In this document: one piece after another, positions 52,206-61,147 of the stretch | How positions within the stretch are numbered: the first letter of the stretch is position 1 | Layout: each line of letters opens with the position of its first letter | Translations under genes and position numbers: made by a program | Notes under the pieces: model-generated | The model's database searches: none | What the model was told of the DNA's origin: nothing | What the model saw: only the letters and a program-made list of their open reading frames with translations | NCBI RefSeq assembly: GCF_900167945.1 | Contig: NZ_FUZA01000004.1 | Span: forward strand, 410,578-474,577 | Direction: 5' to 3' | DNA from: Dyadobacter psychrophilus | GTDB lineage: Bacteria; Bacteroidota; Bacteroidia; Cytophagales; Spirosomataceae | DNA: 64,000 nucleotides

Positions 52206-52955
52206 ATGAAAACTTCAGGAAATACAATTTTGATCACAGGAGGAAGTGCAGGAATCGGGTTTGAGATAGCAAAGATCTTTTCAGAAACAGGAAATAAAGT
52301 GATCATTACCGGCAGAAATGCAGACCGCCTTACTAATGCAGTCTCAAAACTGAACAATGCGACCGGGATCGTTAGTGACGTTGCTGACAAGCAGGATGTG
52401 GAAAAACTCGTTTCCACATTGAAAAGCGACTTTCCGAACCTCAACATTGTAATTAACAATGCAGGAGCAGCCTCTTATTATTTGCTTAATAATGTGGACA
52501 ACGCTTATGAAAGAGCTGAGGAAGAGATTTTGACAAACTACTTGTCTATTGTCGGCTTGAATCAAAAACTGTTGTCACTGCTGGGAGCGCAGCCGGAATC
52601 GGCCATTGTGAACGTTTCAAGCATTGCGGCATTCGTGCCAAACCACGTGATCCCAACTTATGCTGCCAGTAAGGCTGCGTTGCATTCATACACACAGTCG
52701 CTGAGGTTAACATTGGAAAAGTCTACGTCCGTGAAGGTTTTTGAGTTGATGCCTCCATTGGTGAACACCGAATTCTCAACAGAAATAGGCGGAGAAAACG
52801 GCATTCCTGCGAGTGAAGTAGCCGAGGCTTTGGTCCACGCATTTGAAAATGACACTTACGAAATCCACGTCGGCAGAACTGCGGATCTGTTTGGATTATT
52901 CCTGCAATCTCCCGAGCAAGCGCTTTTGGCAATGAATCCTTTGCACGCAGCATGA
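52206..52955 (+). CDS. Short-chain dehydrogenase (DltE-like SDR)
   Basis: Classical SDR of 249 residues. The cofactor motif TGGSAGIGFEIAKIF, NNAGAASYY, the catalytic Ser in VNVSSIAAFVP and the Tyr-xxx-Lys pair in YAASKAALHSY are all present. It resembles the DltE/oxidoreductase clade used in stress operons. Regulated by TetR through the palindrome upstream. The DUF2798 gene follows after 49 bases. Substrate unknown; a carbonyl compound sensed or cleared by this unit is an inference. Confidence 0.93.
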   Translation: MKTSGNTILITGGSAGIGFEIAKIFSETGNKVIITGRNADRLTNAVSKLNNATGIVSDVADKQDVEKLVSTLKSDFPNLNIVINNAGAASYYLLNNVDNAYERAEEEILTNYLSIVGLNQKLLSLLGAQPESAIVNVSSIAAFVPNHVIPTYAASKAALHSYTQSLRLTLEKSTSVKVFELMPPLVNTEFSTEIGGENGIPASEVAEALVHAFENDTYEIHVGRTADLFGLFLQSPEQALLAMNPLHAA

Positions 52956-53004
52956 CATTGAAGTGTCCGCCGGTAACAATTTTGAAACCAAATAAAAATA
53001 GAAA

Positions 53005-53241
53005 ATGAAGCAAAAAATTGCGTTTGCGATGATTATGGGAGTAATCACTACGGGTATAATTTCCTTTAGTTTGGTTTCTATAAATATTGGATTTGTTGCC
53101 AATTTTTTGGTGATTTGGCTGAAATCCTGGATTATGGCCTATACGATAGTCATTCCGGTGATATTGCTTGTAGGTCCAAGAGTGCAAAAAATGGTGGAAA
53201 CCTTATTCAAAGATGCAGTGACTCAGGAGCTTGACGAATAA
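53005..53241 (+). CDS. DUF2798 small membrane protein
   Basis: A 78-residue protein with two membrane segments: AFAMIMGVITTGIISFSLVSI and WIMAYTIVIPVILLVGP, then a short charged tail (VQKMVETLFKDAVTQELDE). This matches DUF2798, often found next to TetR regulators and oxidoreductases. Likely cotranscribed with the SDR gene, hence under the same operator. Function unknown. Confidence 0.85.
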   Translation: MKQKIAFAMIMGVITTGIISFSLVSINIGFVANFLVIWLKSWIMAYTIVIPVILLVGPRVQKMVETLFKDAVTQELDE

Positions 53242-53274
53242 CTCCTGATGTTGTCGAGAAAATTCTAAATTTTT

Positions 53275-54525
53275 ATGAGAAGAGTAGTTGTTACTGGTTT
53301 GGGAGTTATTTCTCCCCTCGGAAATTCGGTAGATGAATTTTGGGAAAATATTGTGAATGGTAAAAGCGGTGCTGCCACTATCACGAAAATGGACGTTTCT
53401 AAGTTTAAGACGCAATTCGGCTGCGAAGTTCGCAACTTCAATCCGGAGGATTATATTGAAAAAAAAGAGCTTAAAAAGTTCGACCTGCACACGCAGTATG
53501 CGATTGCGGCATCGGACACGGCCATTAAAGACGCCGGACTTGATTTCAGCACGATCGATGTGGAGGACCGCTATGACATGGGTGTGATCTGGGCAACAGG
53601 AAACGGGGGAATGGGCACTTTTGAAGACCAGCTGCTCGAATTCCATGCGTCGGGTGGTGTTCCGCGTTTCAGCCCTTTCTTTATTCCAAAAATGATTGTG
53701 GACATTGCAGCAGGCGTTATTTCGATCCGTCATAAGTTACACGGCCCGAATTACTGCACAGTATCAGCTTGCGCTTCGTCCAACACAGCGGTTATCAGCG
53801 CTTTTGACACCATTAAAATGGGCAAGGCCAAGTTAATGATCGCAGGAGGCTCGGAAGCAGCCATTATTTACTCTGCATTGGGTGGTTTTGGTGCGGCGCA
53901 GGCGTTATCGAAACGCAATGATGCCCCTGAAAAAGCTTCCCGTCCATTCGATAAGGACCGCGACGGTTTTGTAATGGGCGAAGGAGCGGCTGCATTGGTG
54001 CTCGAAGATCTGGATTATGCAGTGGCGCGCGGTGCAACAATTTATGCCGAAATAGTAGGAGGCGGAATGGCGGCTGATGCTTACCACTTAACGGGTACGC
54101 CGCCCGACGGAATGGGTGCGGCGCTGGGCATGAGAAAGGCTTTGAAAGAAGCGGAAATCACGCCGGACAAAATCGATTACGTGAATGCGCACGCCACGTC
54201 AACCGGACTGGGTGATATGAGCGAACTGAATGGCATCAAGACCGTTTTTGGCGATCATCCCGTTGCAATAAGTGCTACGAAATCAATGACAGGACACTTG
54301 TTGGGAGCGGCCGGAGCGATTGAAAGTATTGTTTGTGCGCTCGCAGTAAAGCATGACATCATTCCCGGCACGATCAATACGGAGACGCTGGACGACGCCA
54401 CGCCGGAAGGAATGAACATTATATTAGGTGATTCTGTGAAGCAAACCGTGAATTACGCGCTGAATAACACATTCGGTTTTGGCGGCCACACGGCGACTTC
54501 CATATTTAAAAAATATACGGACTGA
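53275..54525 (+). CDS. fabF: Beta-ketoacyl-ACP synthase II-type (FabF)
   Basis: Condensing enzyme of fatty-acid elongation (malonyl-ACP plus acyl-ACP). The Cys-His-His triad is visible as VSACASSN with Cys166, VNAHATSTGLGD and KSMTGHLLGAAGA. The start MRRVVVTGLGVISPLGNSVDEFW and the end NNTFGFGGHTATSIFKKY are typical; 416 residues is the normal length. It follows the SDR/DUF2798 genes by 33 bases, so it may be read through from that unit or stand alone. No acpP or other fab genes are adjacent, so it may be a paralogue rather than the main housekeeping FabF. Confidence 0.96.
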   Translation: MRRVVVTGLGVISPLGNSVDEFWENIVNGKSGAATITKMDVSKFKTQFGCEVRNFNPEDYIEKKELKKFDLHTQYAIAASDTAIKDAGLDFSTIDVEDRYDMGVIWATGNGGMGTFEDQLLEFHASGGVPRFSPFFIPKMIVDIAAGVISIRHKLHGPNYCTVSACASSNTAVISAFDTIKMGKAKLMIAGGSEAAIIYSALGGFGAAQALSKRNDAPEKASRPFDKDRDGFVMGEGAAALVLEDLDYAVARGATIYAEIVGGGMAADAYHLTGTPPDGMGAALGMRKALKEAEITPDKIDYVNAHATSTGLGDMSELNGIKTVFGDHPVAISATKSMTGHLLGAAGAIESIVCALAVKHDIIPGTINTETLDDATPEGMNIILGDSVKQTVNYALNNTFGFGGHTATSIFKKYTD

Positions 54526-54534
54526 CCCAACAGG

Positions 54535-55332
54535 CTAATCCGTAATTTCCGAAAGGATTTCAACAACCCCGTTTTCATCGTTACTCTTGGCGATGAAACG
54601 GGCTATTTTTTTAATGTCCGGGTGTGCATTGGCCATCGCATAAGAGTAATGTCCTTTTTGCAGCATTTCCAGATCATTGAGATAATCGCCGAAGATCATG
54701 GTCTGGTCGAATGTGACGTTGTATTTTTCCTGCAAAACTTCCATAGCGCGTCCCTTATTTGCTTTTTTGTGCGAAATGTCCAGCCATATCGGCCCGGAAA
54801 CTTTCACCTGGAGGCTGTCTTCGAATTGTTTATAATGCGGATAACTGTTCACTTCTGAACCCGCAAGATCGCAAAGCGTGAATTTTAAAAACTGGTCGTT
54901 TTCTACTTTCGTCAAATCTTCAACGATCTCATATCTTTCAAAATACAGCTTTAAATGATTGATGAATTCAGGTTCGTCATTTTCCACATAAGCTTTTTTC
55001 TTTCCGCAAATCACCGGATAAGTGTCCTTGATAGGGCGTGAAATCTTTACCAATTCCATCACAATGTCTGCATCTATCGGTTGAATGTGGATTTCTTCAT
55101 CCTTGAAAACAACATAACTGCCATTTTCTGCTGCAAAAATTACCTCATCCTTAACCTGTTCCAATGCCTTGGCCAGATTAAAATATTGGCGTCCGCTGGC
55201 GGCAACAAAAATGACGCCGCGGTCTTTTAATTTTCTGAAAATAGGGAAAAAAGATTCGTGTATTTCGTGTTTGGAGTTCAAAAGCGTGCCGTCCATATCG
55301 GTCGCTACAAGCCTGATTTCGGAAAAAGTCAT
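54535..55332 (-). CDS. HAD-superfamily (Cof-type) phosphatase
   Basis: HAD hydrolase of the Cof/YbjI group. The catalytic Asp pair is in VATDMDGTLLNSKHEI, motif II Ser/Thr in VIFVAASGRQ, and motif IV acidic residues in MIFGDYLNDLEMLQKGHYSYAMANAHPDIK. Residues 80-180 form the inserted cap domain typical of this class, which acts on sugar phosphates or nucleotides. The ATG at 55332 is chosen over a GTG at 55353. Confidence 0.93.
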   Translation of the reverse strand: MTFSEIRLVATDMDGTLLNSKHEIHESFFPIFRKLKDRGVIFVAASGRQYFNLAKALEQVKDEVIFAAENGSYVVFKDEEIHIQPIDADIVMELVKISRPIKDTYPVICGKKKAYVENDEPEFINHLKLYFERYEIVEDLTKVENDQFLKFTLCDLAGSEVNSYPHYKQFEDSLQVKVSGPIWLDISHKKANKGRAMEVLQEKYNVTFDQTMIFGDYLNDLEMLQKGHYSYAMANAHPDIKKIARFIAKSNDENGVVEILSEITD

Positions 55333-55513
55333 ATTGAATTGTATTGTTAACACTTAATTCAAGTCGAAAATAACGGCTAAGGTTCCTTTTTGCATTATTA
55401 AAGCATCAAAAGTTGAGAAACCAATGATTTTCAATGCCTCCGAACCCGTGCATTCTTTTTACTGTTTCCTAAAAACAGTCCATCCACGCCATTTGATACA
55501 TATTACCAGCTCC

Positions 55514-56413
55514 ATGAAATTTTCAAAATACTATCTGGCAGCATTTGTTTCGTTTGTAATCTGGGGGTTTTTTAGTCTGGCTTTGAAACCGCTTAAAGCT
55601 TACGCTTCTCTCGACATTCTGTTTTACCGCGTCCTTTTTTGCGCCGTTATCATGGCGGTGATCAGCCTGTTTGTTCGGATAAAAGTTTTGAAGGAAAACA
55701 TTAAAACATTCCGTCAAATGCCTGCCGCGCAGAAAAAGAGAGTCACGATACTCACATTTGCAGGTGGACTTTTGCTGACAGCCAACTGGTTTTTCTTTAT
55801 TTATGTGATGAACCATATCAGTGTTAAAGCAGCCTCTTTCGCCTATCTGGTATGCCCCATCATGACCACCGTGATTGCCTATTTTGTATTGAATGAAAAA
55901 TTAAGCAAATGGCAGTGGTCAGCAGTTTTACTAAGTATTGCGAGTTGCATGTTGCTGTCGTTCAACAATGTATCAGACATTGCTTATAGCTTGATTGTGG
56001 CGGCTTCTTATGCATTTTATCTGGTAAGCCAGCGTAAAAATGTAGGTATGGACAAGTTTTTAGTGCTAACTGTTCAGATTCTTTTTTCAGCATTAATCCT
56101 GCTGCCATTCTATCCGCAATATAGCGAAGCGTTGCCGACAGAGTTCTCGTTTTACGCGCTCATCTTCCTCATAGCCGTATTGTTCACTATCGTGCCTTTG
56201 TATATGAATTTGTATGCATTACAGGGGGTAACCTCCTCTACGATGGGTATTTTGCTGTATATCAATCCTTTGATGAACTTTGTCATTGCACTGCTATATT
56301 TCCACGAGCCTATCAATTCGATCCAGATCACAGCATATTCACTGATATTAATTTCTATCGTTGTTTTTAATGAGCGTTTTATTTTCGGGAGAAGGCGTAC
56401 AGCATTGGGTTAA
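55514..56413 (+). CDS. RarD-like EamA transporter
   Basis: Integral membrane exporter of the drug/metabolite transporter superfamily. The ATG at 55514 gives MKFSKYYLAAFVSFVIWGFFSLALKPL, the first of ten helices; the frame from 55424 adds a non-membrane stretch and is rejected. The two EamA repeats are seen, each with helix pairs such as ILTFAGGLLLTANWFFFIYVMNHISVKAASFAYLVCPIMTTVIAYFVLNEKL and the second GITSSTMGILLYINPLMNFVIALLYFHEPI-type stretch. RarD was named in chloramphenicol-sensitive contexts, but the transported compound is unknown. The stop overlaps the convergent methyltransferase by 4 bases. Confidence 0.9.
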   Translation: MKFSKYYLAAFVSFVIWGFFSLALKPLKAYASLDILFYRVLFCAVIMAVISLFVRIKVLKENIKTFRQMPAAQKKRVTILTFAGGLLLTANWFFFIYVMNHISVKAASFAYLVCPIMTTVIAYFVLNEKLSKWQWSAVLLSIASCMLLSFNNVSDIAYSLIVAASYAFYLVSQRKNVGMDKFLVLTVQILFSALILLPFYPQYSEALPTEFSFYALIFLIAVLFTIVPLYMNLYALQGVTSSTMGILLYINPLMNFVIALLYFHEPINSIQITAYSLILISIVVFNERFIFGRRRTALG

Positions 56414-57039
56414 GGCCTTTGGTATACAAATGATTTGATAAAATTTCCGTAAAAGAGCTTTTGAAAAACCACCTTGTATCCGGCATTGCTGTATAGCATT
56501 TCAATTTCAGGAAGGTCATTTGCTTCTACATTTGAAATAATCCTGAAAAAGAAATACATCGATTTCAACAGCCATCTTTGCCAGATTCGGCTTTGATTTT
56601 TTTCAATATTAAAATCAGTAAAAAGCCAAGACCCATTTGGAATGAGCAGATTATCAAGGACATTGAAGACAACTGCTGCTTTGTCCTCTTTAAAATTATC
56701 AAATAAGAAGGAGGTGACGATGATATCAAATTTTTCATTTGAATGAAATGTTTCGATTGCAGCGTGAATAAACTGAACCTTGTTTTCGCCTACCTTCCTT
56801 CTCCTGGCGACTGCAAGCATTTTCTCCGAAATTTCCACGTAGGTGATGTGAATACCGCTCGTCCGCATGCGCGCGATCTCTTCCAAAACCATCCCTGTTC
56901 CTCCGCCGGCAATAAGGATTTTCGCATTTTCAGGGATAAAATGTAAGACGGAACGCTGCGCCTCAGTCAGTGCATTTCCAAATACAACCTTTGAAAGCTT
57001 GTCGTAAAAACCGGCGGCGCGATCATAGTTGTTATTCAT
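56410..57039 (-). CDS. Class I SAM methyltransferase, paired with a UbiA-like protein
   Basis: A 209-residue methyltransferase. The ATG at 57039 gives MNNNYDRAAGFYDKLSKVVFG, the Phe-Tyr-Asp start common to UbiE-like enzymes. Motif I is ENAKILIAGGGTGMVLEEIA, followed by the acidic YVEISEKM and the motif IV-like FDIIVTSFLFDNF. It lies 4 bases after the UbiA-like gene, so the two are very likely one operon. Together they suggest prenylation and methylation of a lipid-linked ring, as in menaquinone-like chemistry, but true MenG is usually longer and in a different context. Confidence 0.88.
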   Translation of the reverse strand: MNNNYDRAAGFYDKLSKVVFGNALTEAQRSVLHFIPENAKILIAGGGTGMVLEEIARMRTSGIHITYVEISEKMLAVARRRKVGENKVQFIHAAIETFHSNEKFDIIVTSFLFDNFKEDKAAVVFNVLDNLLIPNGSWLFTDFNIEKNQSRIWQRWLLKSMYFFFRIISNVEANDLPEIEMLYSNAGYKVVFQKLFYGNFIKSFVYQRP

Positions 57040-57043
57040 GGCT

Positions 57044-57958
57044 TTATTGTATAGTGAAAAAACTGCCTGCAATCCCACAGATAGCTTTTAATAACAGTAA
57101 TCCGTCTATCACGATCAGATAAAAGAGCACGCTTTTGGGTTTTTGTAATGCAAACGCAACGCCTAGCAAACAAACAAACGGAAGCATGTTCAGGAGAATG
57201 GTCGGGGCGCTCAAATGCCGGAAGTGGGCGTATGTCAGGAAGGAAGCCAAGCCGATAAGGGACAAAGGCACGAGCACATAAACAATAGTATTGCCAAGCC
57301 CCATCCTGACTGCGAATGTTTTTAATTGAATGTTGGCATCGTCCGCATAATCTTTCATATCGAACATAATGGCGTTAACGGTGCAAAACATCCAGTTTTT
57401 GACAAATAGCCAGAACATAAAAATGGGCTCGTGAACCACAATGTCCTGCTCGATCCGAAGCATTGCGATTGGAAATACATTCACGATACCAGCCCAAACA
57501 AAGCCAATAACAAATGCTTTAAGCCAGCCGGTGTGCCTGAGATTGAATGAAATGATGGACTTTGGCAGCAAACCGTAATACAAGATCGCGGCAGCGAGAA
57601 TGGTTAAAATGAGGAGCCAGTCTGCAAACGGCAAACGCAATAATTTGTCAAAATCACGAATCAACAACCAGCCTGCAATTCCGGCACAGCTTGTAAAAAG
57701 TACGTATTGACTGACTCGTGTAAAGCGGTAATGCGTTCGATACCACTCCGTTCGCGGGTTGCTGGAAAACGCAGAGCCCGGCGGGATAGAATATGCAATG
57801 GTGTAATAAAACACCGTAGCGCAGAAAATGAGGATATAATAAGGAACAGCGTTGAAAGGCAACCCAAGTTGAAACATCGTCTCCAGAGACAACGCTACGG
57901 CCAGGAGACCAACGAAGTAATTTGCAAAGAAGACGAATGAAACAATTTTTTTTACCAT
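57044..57958 (-). CDS. UbiA-superfamily membrane protein, first Asp motif lost
   Basis: Integral membrane protein of about eight helices and 304 residues. The second Asp motif is clear: IMFDMKDYADDANIQLKTFAVRMG. The first NxxxDxxxD motif expected after helix 2 is absent; the equivalent region reads TIAYSIPPGSAFSSNPRTEWY. This suggests an enzyme with changed substrate handling or a non-catalytic relative. The neighbouring methyltransferase supports a role in prenylated small-molecule metabolism. It is divergent from the M28 peptidase gene with only 38 bases between starts. Confidence 0.82.
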   Translation of the reverse strand: MVKKIVSFVFFANYFVGLLAVALSLETMFQLGLPFNAVPYYILIFCATVFYYTIAYSIPPGSAFSSNPRTEWYRTHYRFTRVSQYVLFTSCAGIAGWLLIRDFDKLLRLPFADWLLILTILAAAILYYGLLPKSIISFNLRHTGWLKAFVIGFVWAGIVNVFPIAMLRIEQDIVVHEPIFMFWLFVKNWMFCTVNAIMFDMKDYADDANIQLKTFAVRMGLGNTIVYVLVPLSLIGLASFLTYAHFRHLSAPTILLNMLPFVCLLGVAFALQKPKSVLFYLIVIDGLLLLKAICGIAGSFFTIQ

Positions 57959-57996
57959 ATATTAGGTAACAGATCAATTCTTAAACCAACATATTC

Positions 57997-59547
57997 ATGA
58001 AAAGAATCTCCTTCCTTTTCCTATTATTATTCACGTTTCAAATCCGGCCTGGTTTCTCGCAGAGTAAAGATCCGGTTATTGAAAATATAGTTAAAGAAGC
58101 AACCGAAAACTCACAACTGGAAAAACTGGCGCATGAATTAATGGACGTGATCGGGCCGAGGCTCGTGGGATCGCCGCAAATGCAACAGGCGCACGAGTGG
58201 GCAGTGGCCAAATATAAAGGGTGGAACATTACGGCCAAAAATGAAAAATGGGGTGAATGGCGCGGCTGGGAACGCGGCGTGTCACACATTGACATGGTGG
58301 CACCCAGAGTGAAGTCGCTGGAAGGAATGCAGCTGGCGTGGAGCCCGGGAACAGGCGGGAAAACGGTGACCGCCGAGGTGATCATTCTTCCTGACGTTAC
58401 GGATTCACTGGCTTTCCAGAAATGGCTGCCGACTGCAAAGGGCAAATTTGTGATGATCAGCATGAACCAGCCAACCGGCCGCCCCGATTATAACTGGCAG
58501 GAATTTGCGACCAAAGAATCATTTGAAAAAATGAAAAAAGAACGTGACGTCCAGACAGAAGCCTGGGCAAACAGGTTGAAAAAGAGTGGCTATACGGCGC
58601 GTACTTTGCCAGTTGCACTGGAAAAAGCGGGAGCCGCTGGTGTGGTCATGTCTTATTGGTCTAAGGGTTTTGGTGCTAACAAGATTTTTGGGGCGTATAC
58701 CAAGACAATCCCAACTGTTGACATTTCACTTGAAGATTACGGCTTACTATATCGCTTGTCGGAGTCGGGGCACACGCCTAAGATCAGCGTTCGGGCAGAT
58801 GCGAAGGAAACGGGCGTGAGCCAGACATTCAATACGATCGGCGAAATCAAAGGCTCGGAAAAACCGAATGAATACGTAATCCTCTCCGCTCATTTCGATT
58901 CCTGGGATGGCGGAACGGGTGCAACGGACAACGGAACGGGTACAATAGTAATGATGGAAGCCATGCGTATCCTTAAAAAAGTGTATCCTAATCCCAAAAG
59001 AACAATCCTTGTAGGACATTGGGGAAGCGAGGAGCAGGGGTTGAACGGTTCACGTGCCTTTGTGGAAGATCACCCGGAAATTGTGCAGAACATTCAGGCG
59101 GTCTTTAATCAGGATAACGGAACTGGGAGGGTTATTAACCTTTCGGGTCAAGGTTTTTTGAATTCATATGAATATCTGAGCCGCTGGCTAACCAAGGTTC
59201 CTGACAACATAAAAGCGCCTATTGAATCTAAATTTCCCGGTGCGCCTGGCGCTGGCGGATCCGATTTTGCGTCTTTCGTAGCGGCTGGCGCTCCGGCATT
59301 TTCATTAAGCTCTTTGAACTGGTCCTACGGGACTTATACCTGGCATACCAATCGGGATACGTACGACAAAATCGTGTTTGATGATGTGCGCAGCAATGCA
59401 ATTCTGGCTGCTATCATGGCTTACCAGGCCAGCGAAGATCCTACCAAAACCTCCCGCGAGAAGAGCGTTTTGCCATTGAATGCGAAAGGCGAGCCGGCTG
59501 CATGGCCAGAGCCAAGAAAGCCGACCCGCAGAGGCGGATTGGATTAA
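57997..59547 (+). CDS. Secreted M28-family zinc aminopeptidase
   Basis: Exported two-zinc peptidase of the M28 family with an inserted PA domain. Signal peptide MKRISFLFLLLFTFQIRPGFSQ. Zinc ligands and catalytic residues: His in LSAHFDSWDGGTGATDNGTG (with Asp), Glu-Glu in GSEEQGLNGSRAF, Asp in NQDNGTGRV and His in TWHTNRDTYDK. The PA-like part is around VALEKAGAAGVVMSYW. The 516-residue length fits secreted glutamate carboxypeptidase/PgcP-like members. A cytosolic M17 aminopeptidase gene follows after about 100 bases. Confidence 0.94.
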   Translation: MKRISFLFLLLFTFQIRPGFSQSKDPVIENIVKEATENSQLEKLAHELMDVIGPRLVGSPQMQQAHEWAVAKYKGWNITAKNEKWGEWRGWERGVSHIDMVAPRVKSLEGMQLAWSPGTGGKTVTAEVIILPDVTDSLAFQKWLPTAKGKFVMISMNQPTGRPDYNWQEFATKESFEKMKKERDVQTEAWANRLKKSGYTARTLPVALEKAGAAGVVMSYWSKGFGANKIFGAYTKTIPTVDISLEDYGLLYRLSESGHTPKISVRADAKETGVSQTFNTIGEIKGSEKPNEYVILSAHFDSWDGGTGATDNGTGTIVMMEAMRILKKVYPNPKRTILVGHWGSEEQGLNGSRAFVEDHPEIVQNIQAVFNQDNGTGRVINLSGQGFLNSYEYLSRWLTKVPDNIKAPIESKFPGAPGAGGSDFASFVAAGAPAFSLSSLNWSYGTYTWHTNRDTYDKIVFDDVRSNAILAAIMAYQASEDPTKTSREKSVLPLNAKGEPAAWPEPRKPTRRGGLD

Positions 59548-59647
59548 AAGGCGGGTTTCGTACGCCAGTCGTCCCGGTAGACTCAACGTGACAATTTGAT
59601 TGAGCGGGCCGGGCAGTTAAAATGATTTTAATGATTTACAAGATACA

Positions 59648-61039
59648 ATGCAGATAAAACAAATTTTGGAGGCCACGGACGATGTGTTGCTGATCCGTCC
59701 GTTTGAACAAGGTTCCGAGCCCGAAAATCAAGCCATGTTCAAGGCTGAAAAAGGCGAAATGTGGTGGTATTCTTCCAGGGAACTCTGGATCGGGCTGGGG
59801 AAATCACCGCAGCTTCCGGCTATTACCAGGATTTTCAGGTCGCTTTTTTTCAAACGCAAAGACCGCTGGCCGGACGAGATTGTTCTGGATTGCAAAGGTC
59901 GTGAACCGGAATGGATCGAGAATGCCGTGAACGGGATTATCTTGGGTGGTTATGATCTGCAACTTTATAAAACAGAACCCAAGCTGTTAAGCGCCTTTTT
60001 TAAAACCGGAACATTGTCGGTTTTGACAGAAAAAAATACTCCTGAACTTGATGAATCAATAAATGTTGCCCAGAAGACTGCGTTGGTTCAGTTGCGGATC
60101 ATGGATCTGATGAACGCTCCGTCGAATTACAAAAATCCTGCAACGCTTGCAGAATGGGCAACCGCATCAGGTGAAAGCAATGGTTATAGAGTGACTGTAT
60201 TTGACAAAACCCGGCTTGAAGAACTGGGTATGCATGCATTGCTGGCTGTTGGCAAGGGAAGCGCGGCACCGCCATTAATGATCGTTTCGGAATATGAACC
60301 GGAGCATTATACCAAAACCGTTGCGCTTGTAGGTAAAGGCGTAACATTCGATACAGGCGGGATTTCTATCAAAACTTCTGCCAATATGCACCTGATGAAA
60401 AGTGATATGGGCGGTGCGGCGGCCGTTTTGGGTGCCGTGGAACTGGCTGCGCAGTTAAAACTTCCGGTCAGAATCATTGGTGTAATTCCGTCCACCGAAA
60501 ACAGTGTTGACGGACTATCCATGAAGCCGGGAGATGTAATAGGTTCCTATTCGGGTAAGACCATTGAAGTGATCGATACGGACGCCGAGGGCAGGTTAAT
60601 CCTCGCTGACGGCCTTAGTTATGCGATACGGGAGTTCAGGCCGGACACAATAATCGATCTGGCAACGCTTACAGGAAGCGTGATTCAGACATTGGGTTAC
60701 GAAGCGGCCGGTCTTTTCACGCCGAGCGACACGCTTGCAGAAGCACTGGCAAAAGCGGGTGATATAACCGGGGAAAGATTGTGGCGGCTGCCCATTTGGG
60801 ATGCCTATAAAGAGGAGATCGCATCCGACATTGCGGATGTAAAAAATTACCACGGCAAACCATTGGCAGGGGCCATTGTGGCTGCCAAATTTCTGGAAGC
60901 ATTTACAGACGAACATCCGGCGTGGGCACACCTGGACATTGCGGGGACGGCGTTTGGCGATACGGAATTTGCTCCGGGCCGGGCTGGCACTGCTTATGGC
61001 GTACGTTTGTTGCGCGCTTACCTGTCAGCGATAATTTAA
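59648..61039 (+). CDS. pepA: Leucyl aminopeptidase (M17)
   Basis: Cytosolic hexameric two-zinc aminopeptidase. The N-terminal domain is followed by the catalytic half, with GKGVTFDTGGISIKTSANMHLMKSDMGGAAAV (Lys and metal Asp), and VIDTDAEGRLILADGL, which carries the signature Asp/Glu and catalytic Arg. The 463-residue length is a little short of the usual 500, owing to a shorter N-terminal part, but the catalytic residues are complete. It is about 100 bases downstream of the M28 gene. Confidence 0.94.
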   Translation: MQIKQILEATDDVLLIRPFEQGSEPENQAMFKAEKGEMWWYSSRELWIGLGKSPQLPAITRIFRSLFFKRKDRWPDEIVLDCKGREPEWIENAVNGIILGGYDLQLYKTEPKLLSAFFKTGTLSVLTEKNTPELDESINVAQKTALVQLRIMDLMNAPSNYKNPATLAEWATASGESNGYRVTVFDKTRLEELGMHALLAVGKGSAAPPLMIVSEYEPEHYTKTVALVGKGVTFDTGGISIKTSANMHLMKSDMGGAAAVLGAVELAAQLKLPVRIIGVIPSTENSVDGLSMKPGDVIGSYSGKTIEVIDTDAEGRLILADGLSYAIREFRPDTIIDLATLTGSVIQTLGYEAAGLFTPSDTLAEALAKAGDITGERLWRLPIWDAYKEEIASDIADVKNYHGKPLAGAIVAAKFLEAFTDEHPAWAHLDIAGTAFGDTEFAPGRAGTAYGVRLLRAYLSAII

Positions 61040-61147
61040 ATGGCCCTTGTCTTGCTAAATTGGTTCTTTTTGCTAGATTTGAAAAAGGAAGTTCTGGGTT
61101 GAACATTCAGAATTTTTGTCAGCTACTTTCCACAAAAGCTTAATTTT

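Noticed and set aside
53203..53733. A 176-residue open frame on the minus strand
   Set aside because: Antisense to fabF, with a His/Arg/Asn-rich composition and no domain. fabF has a complete catalytic triad.
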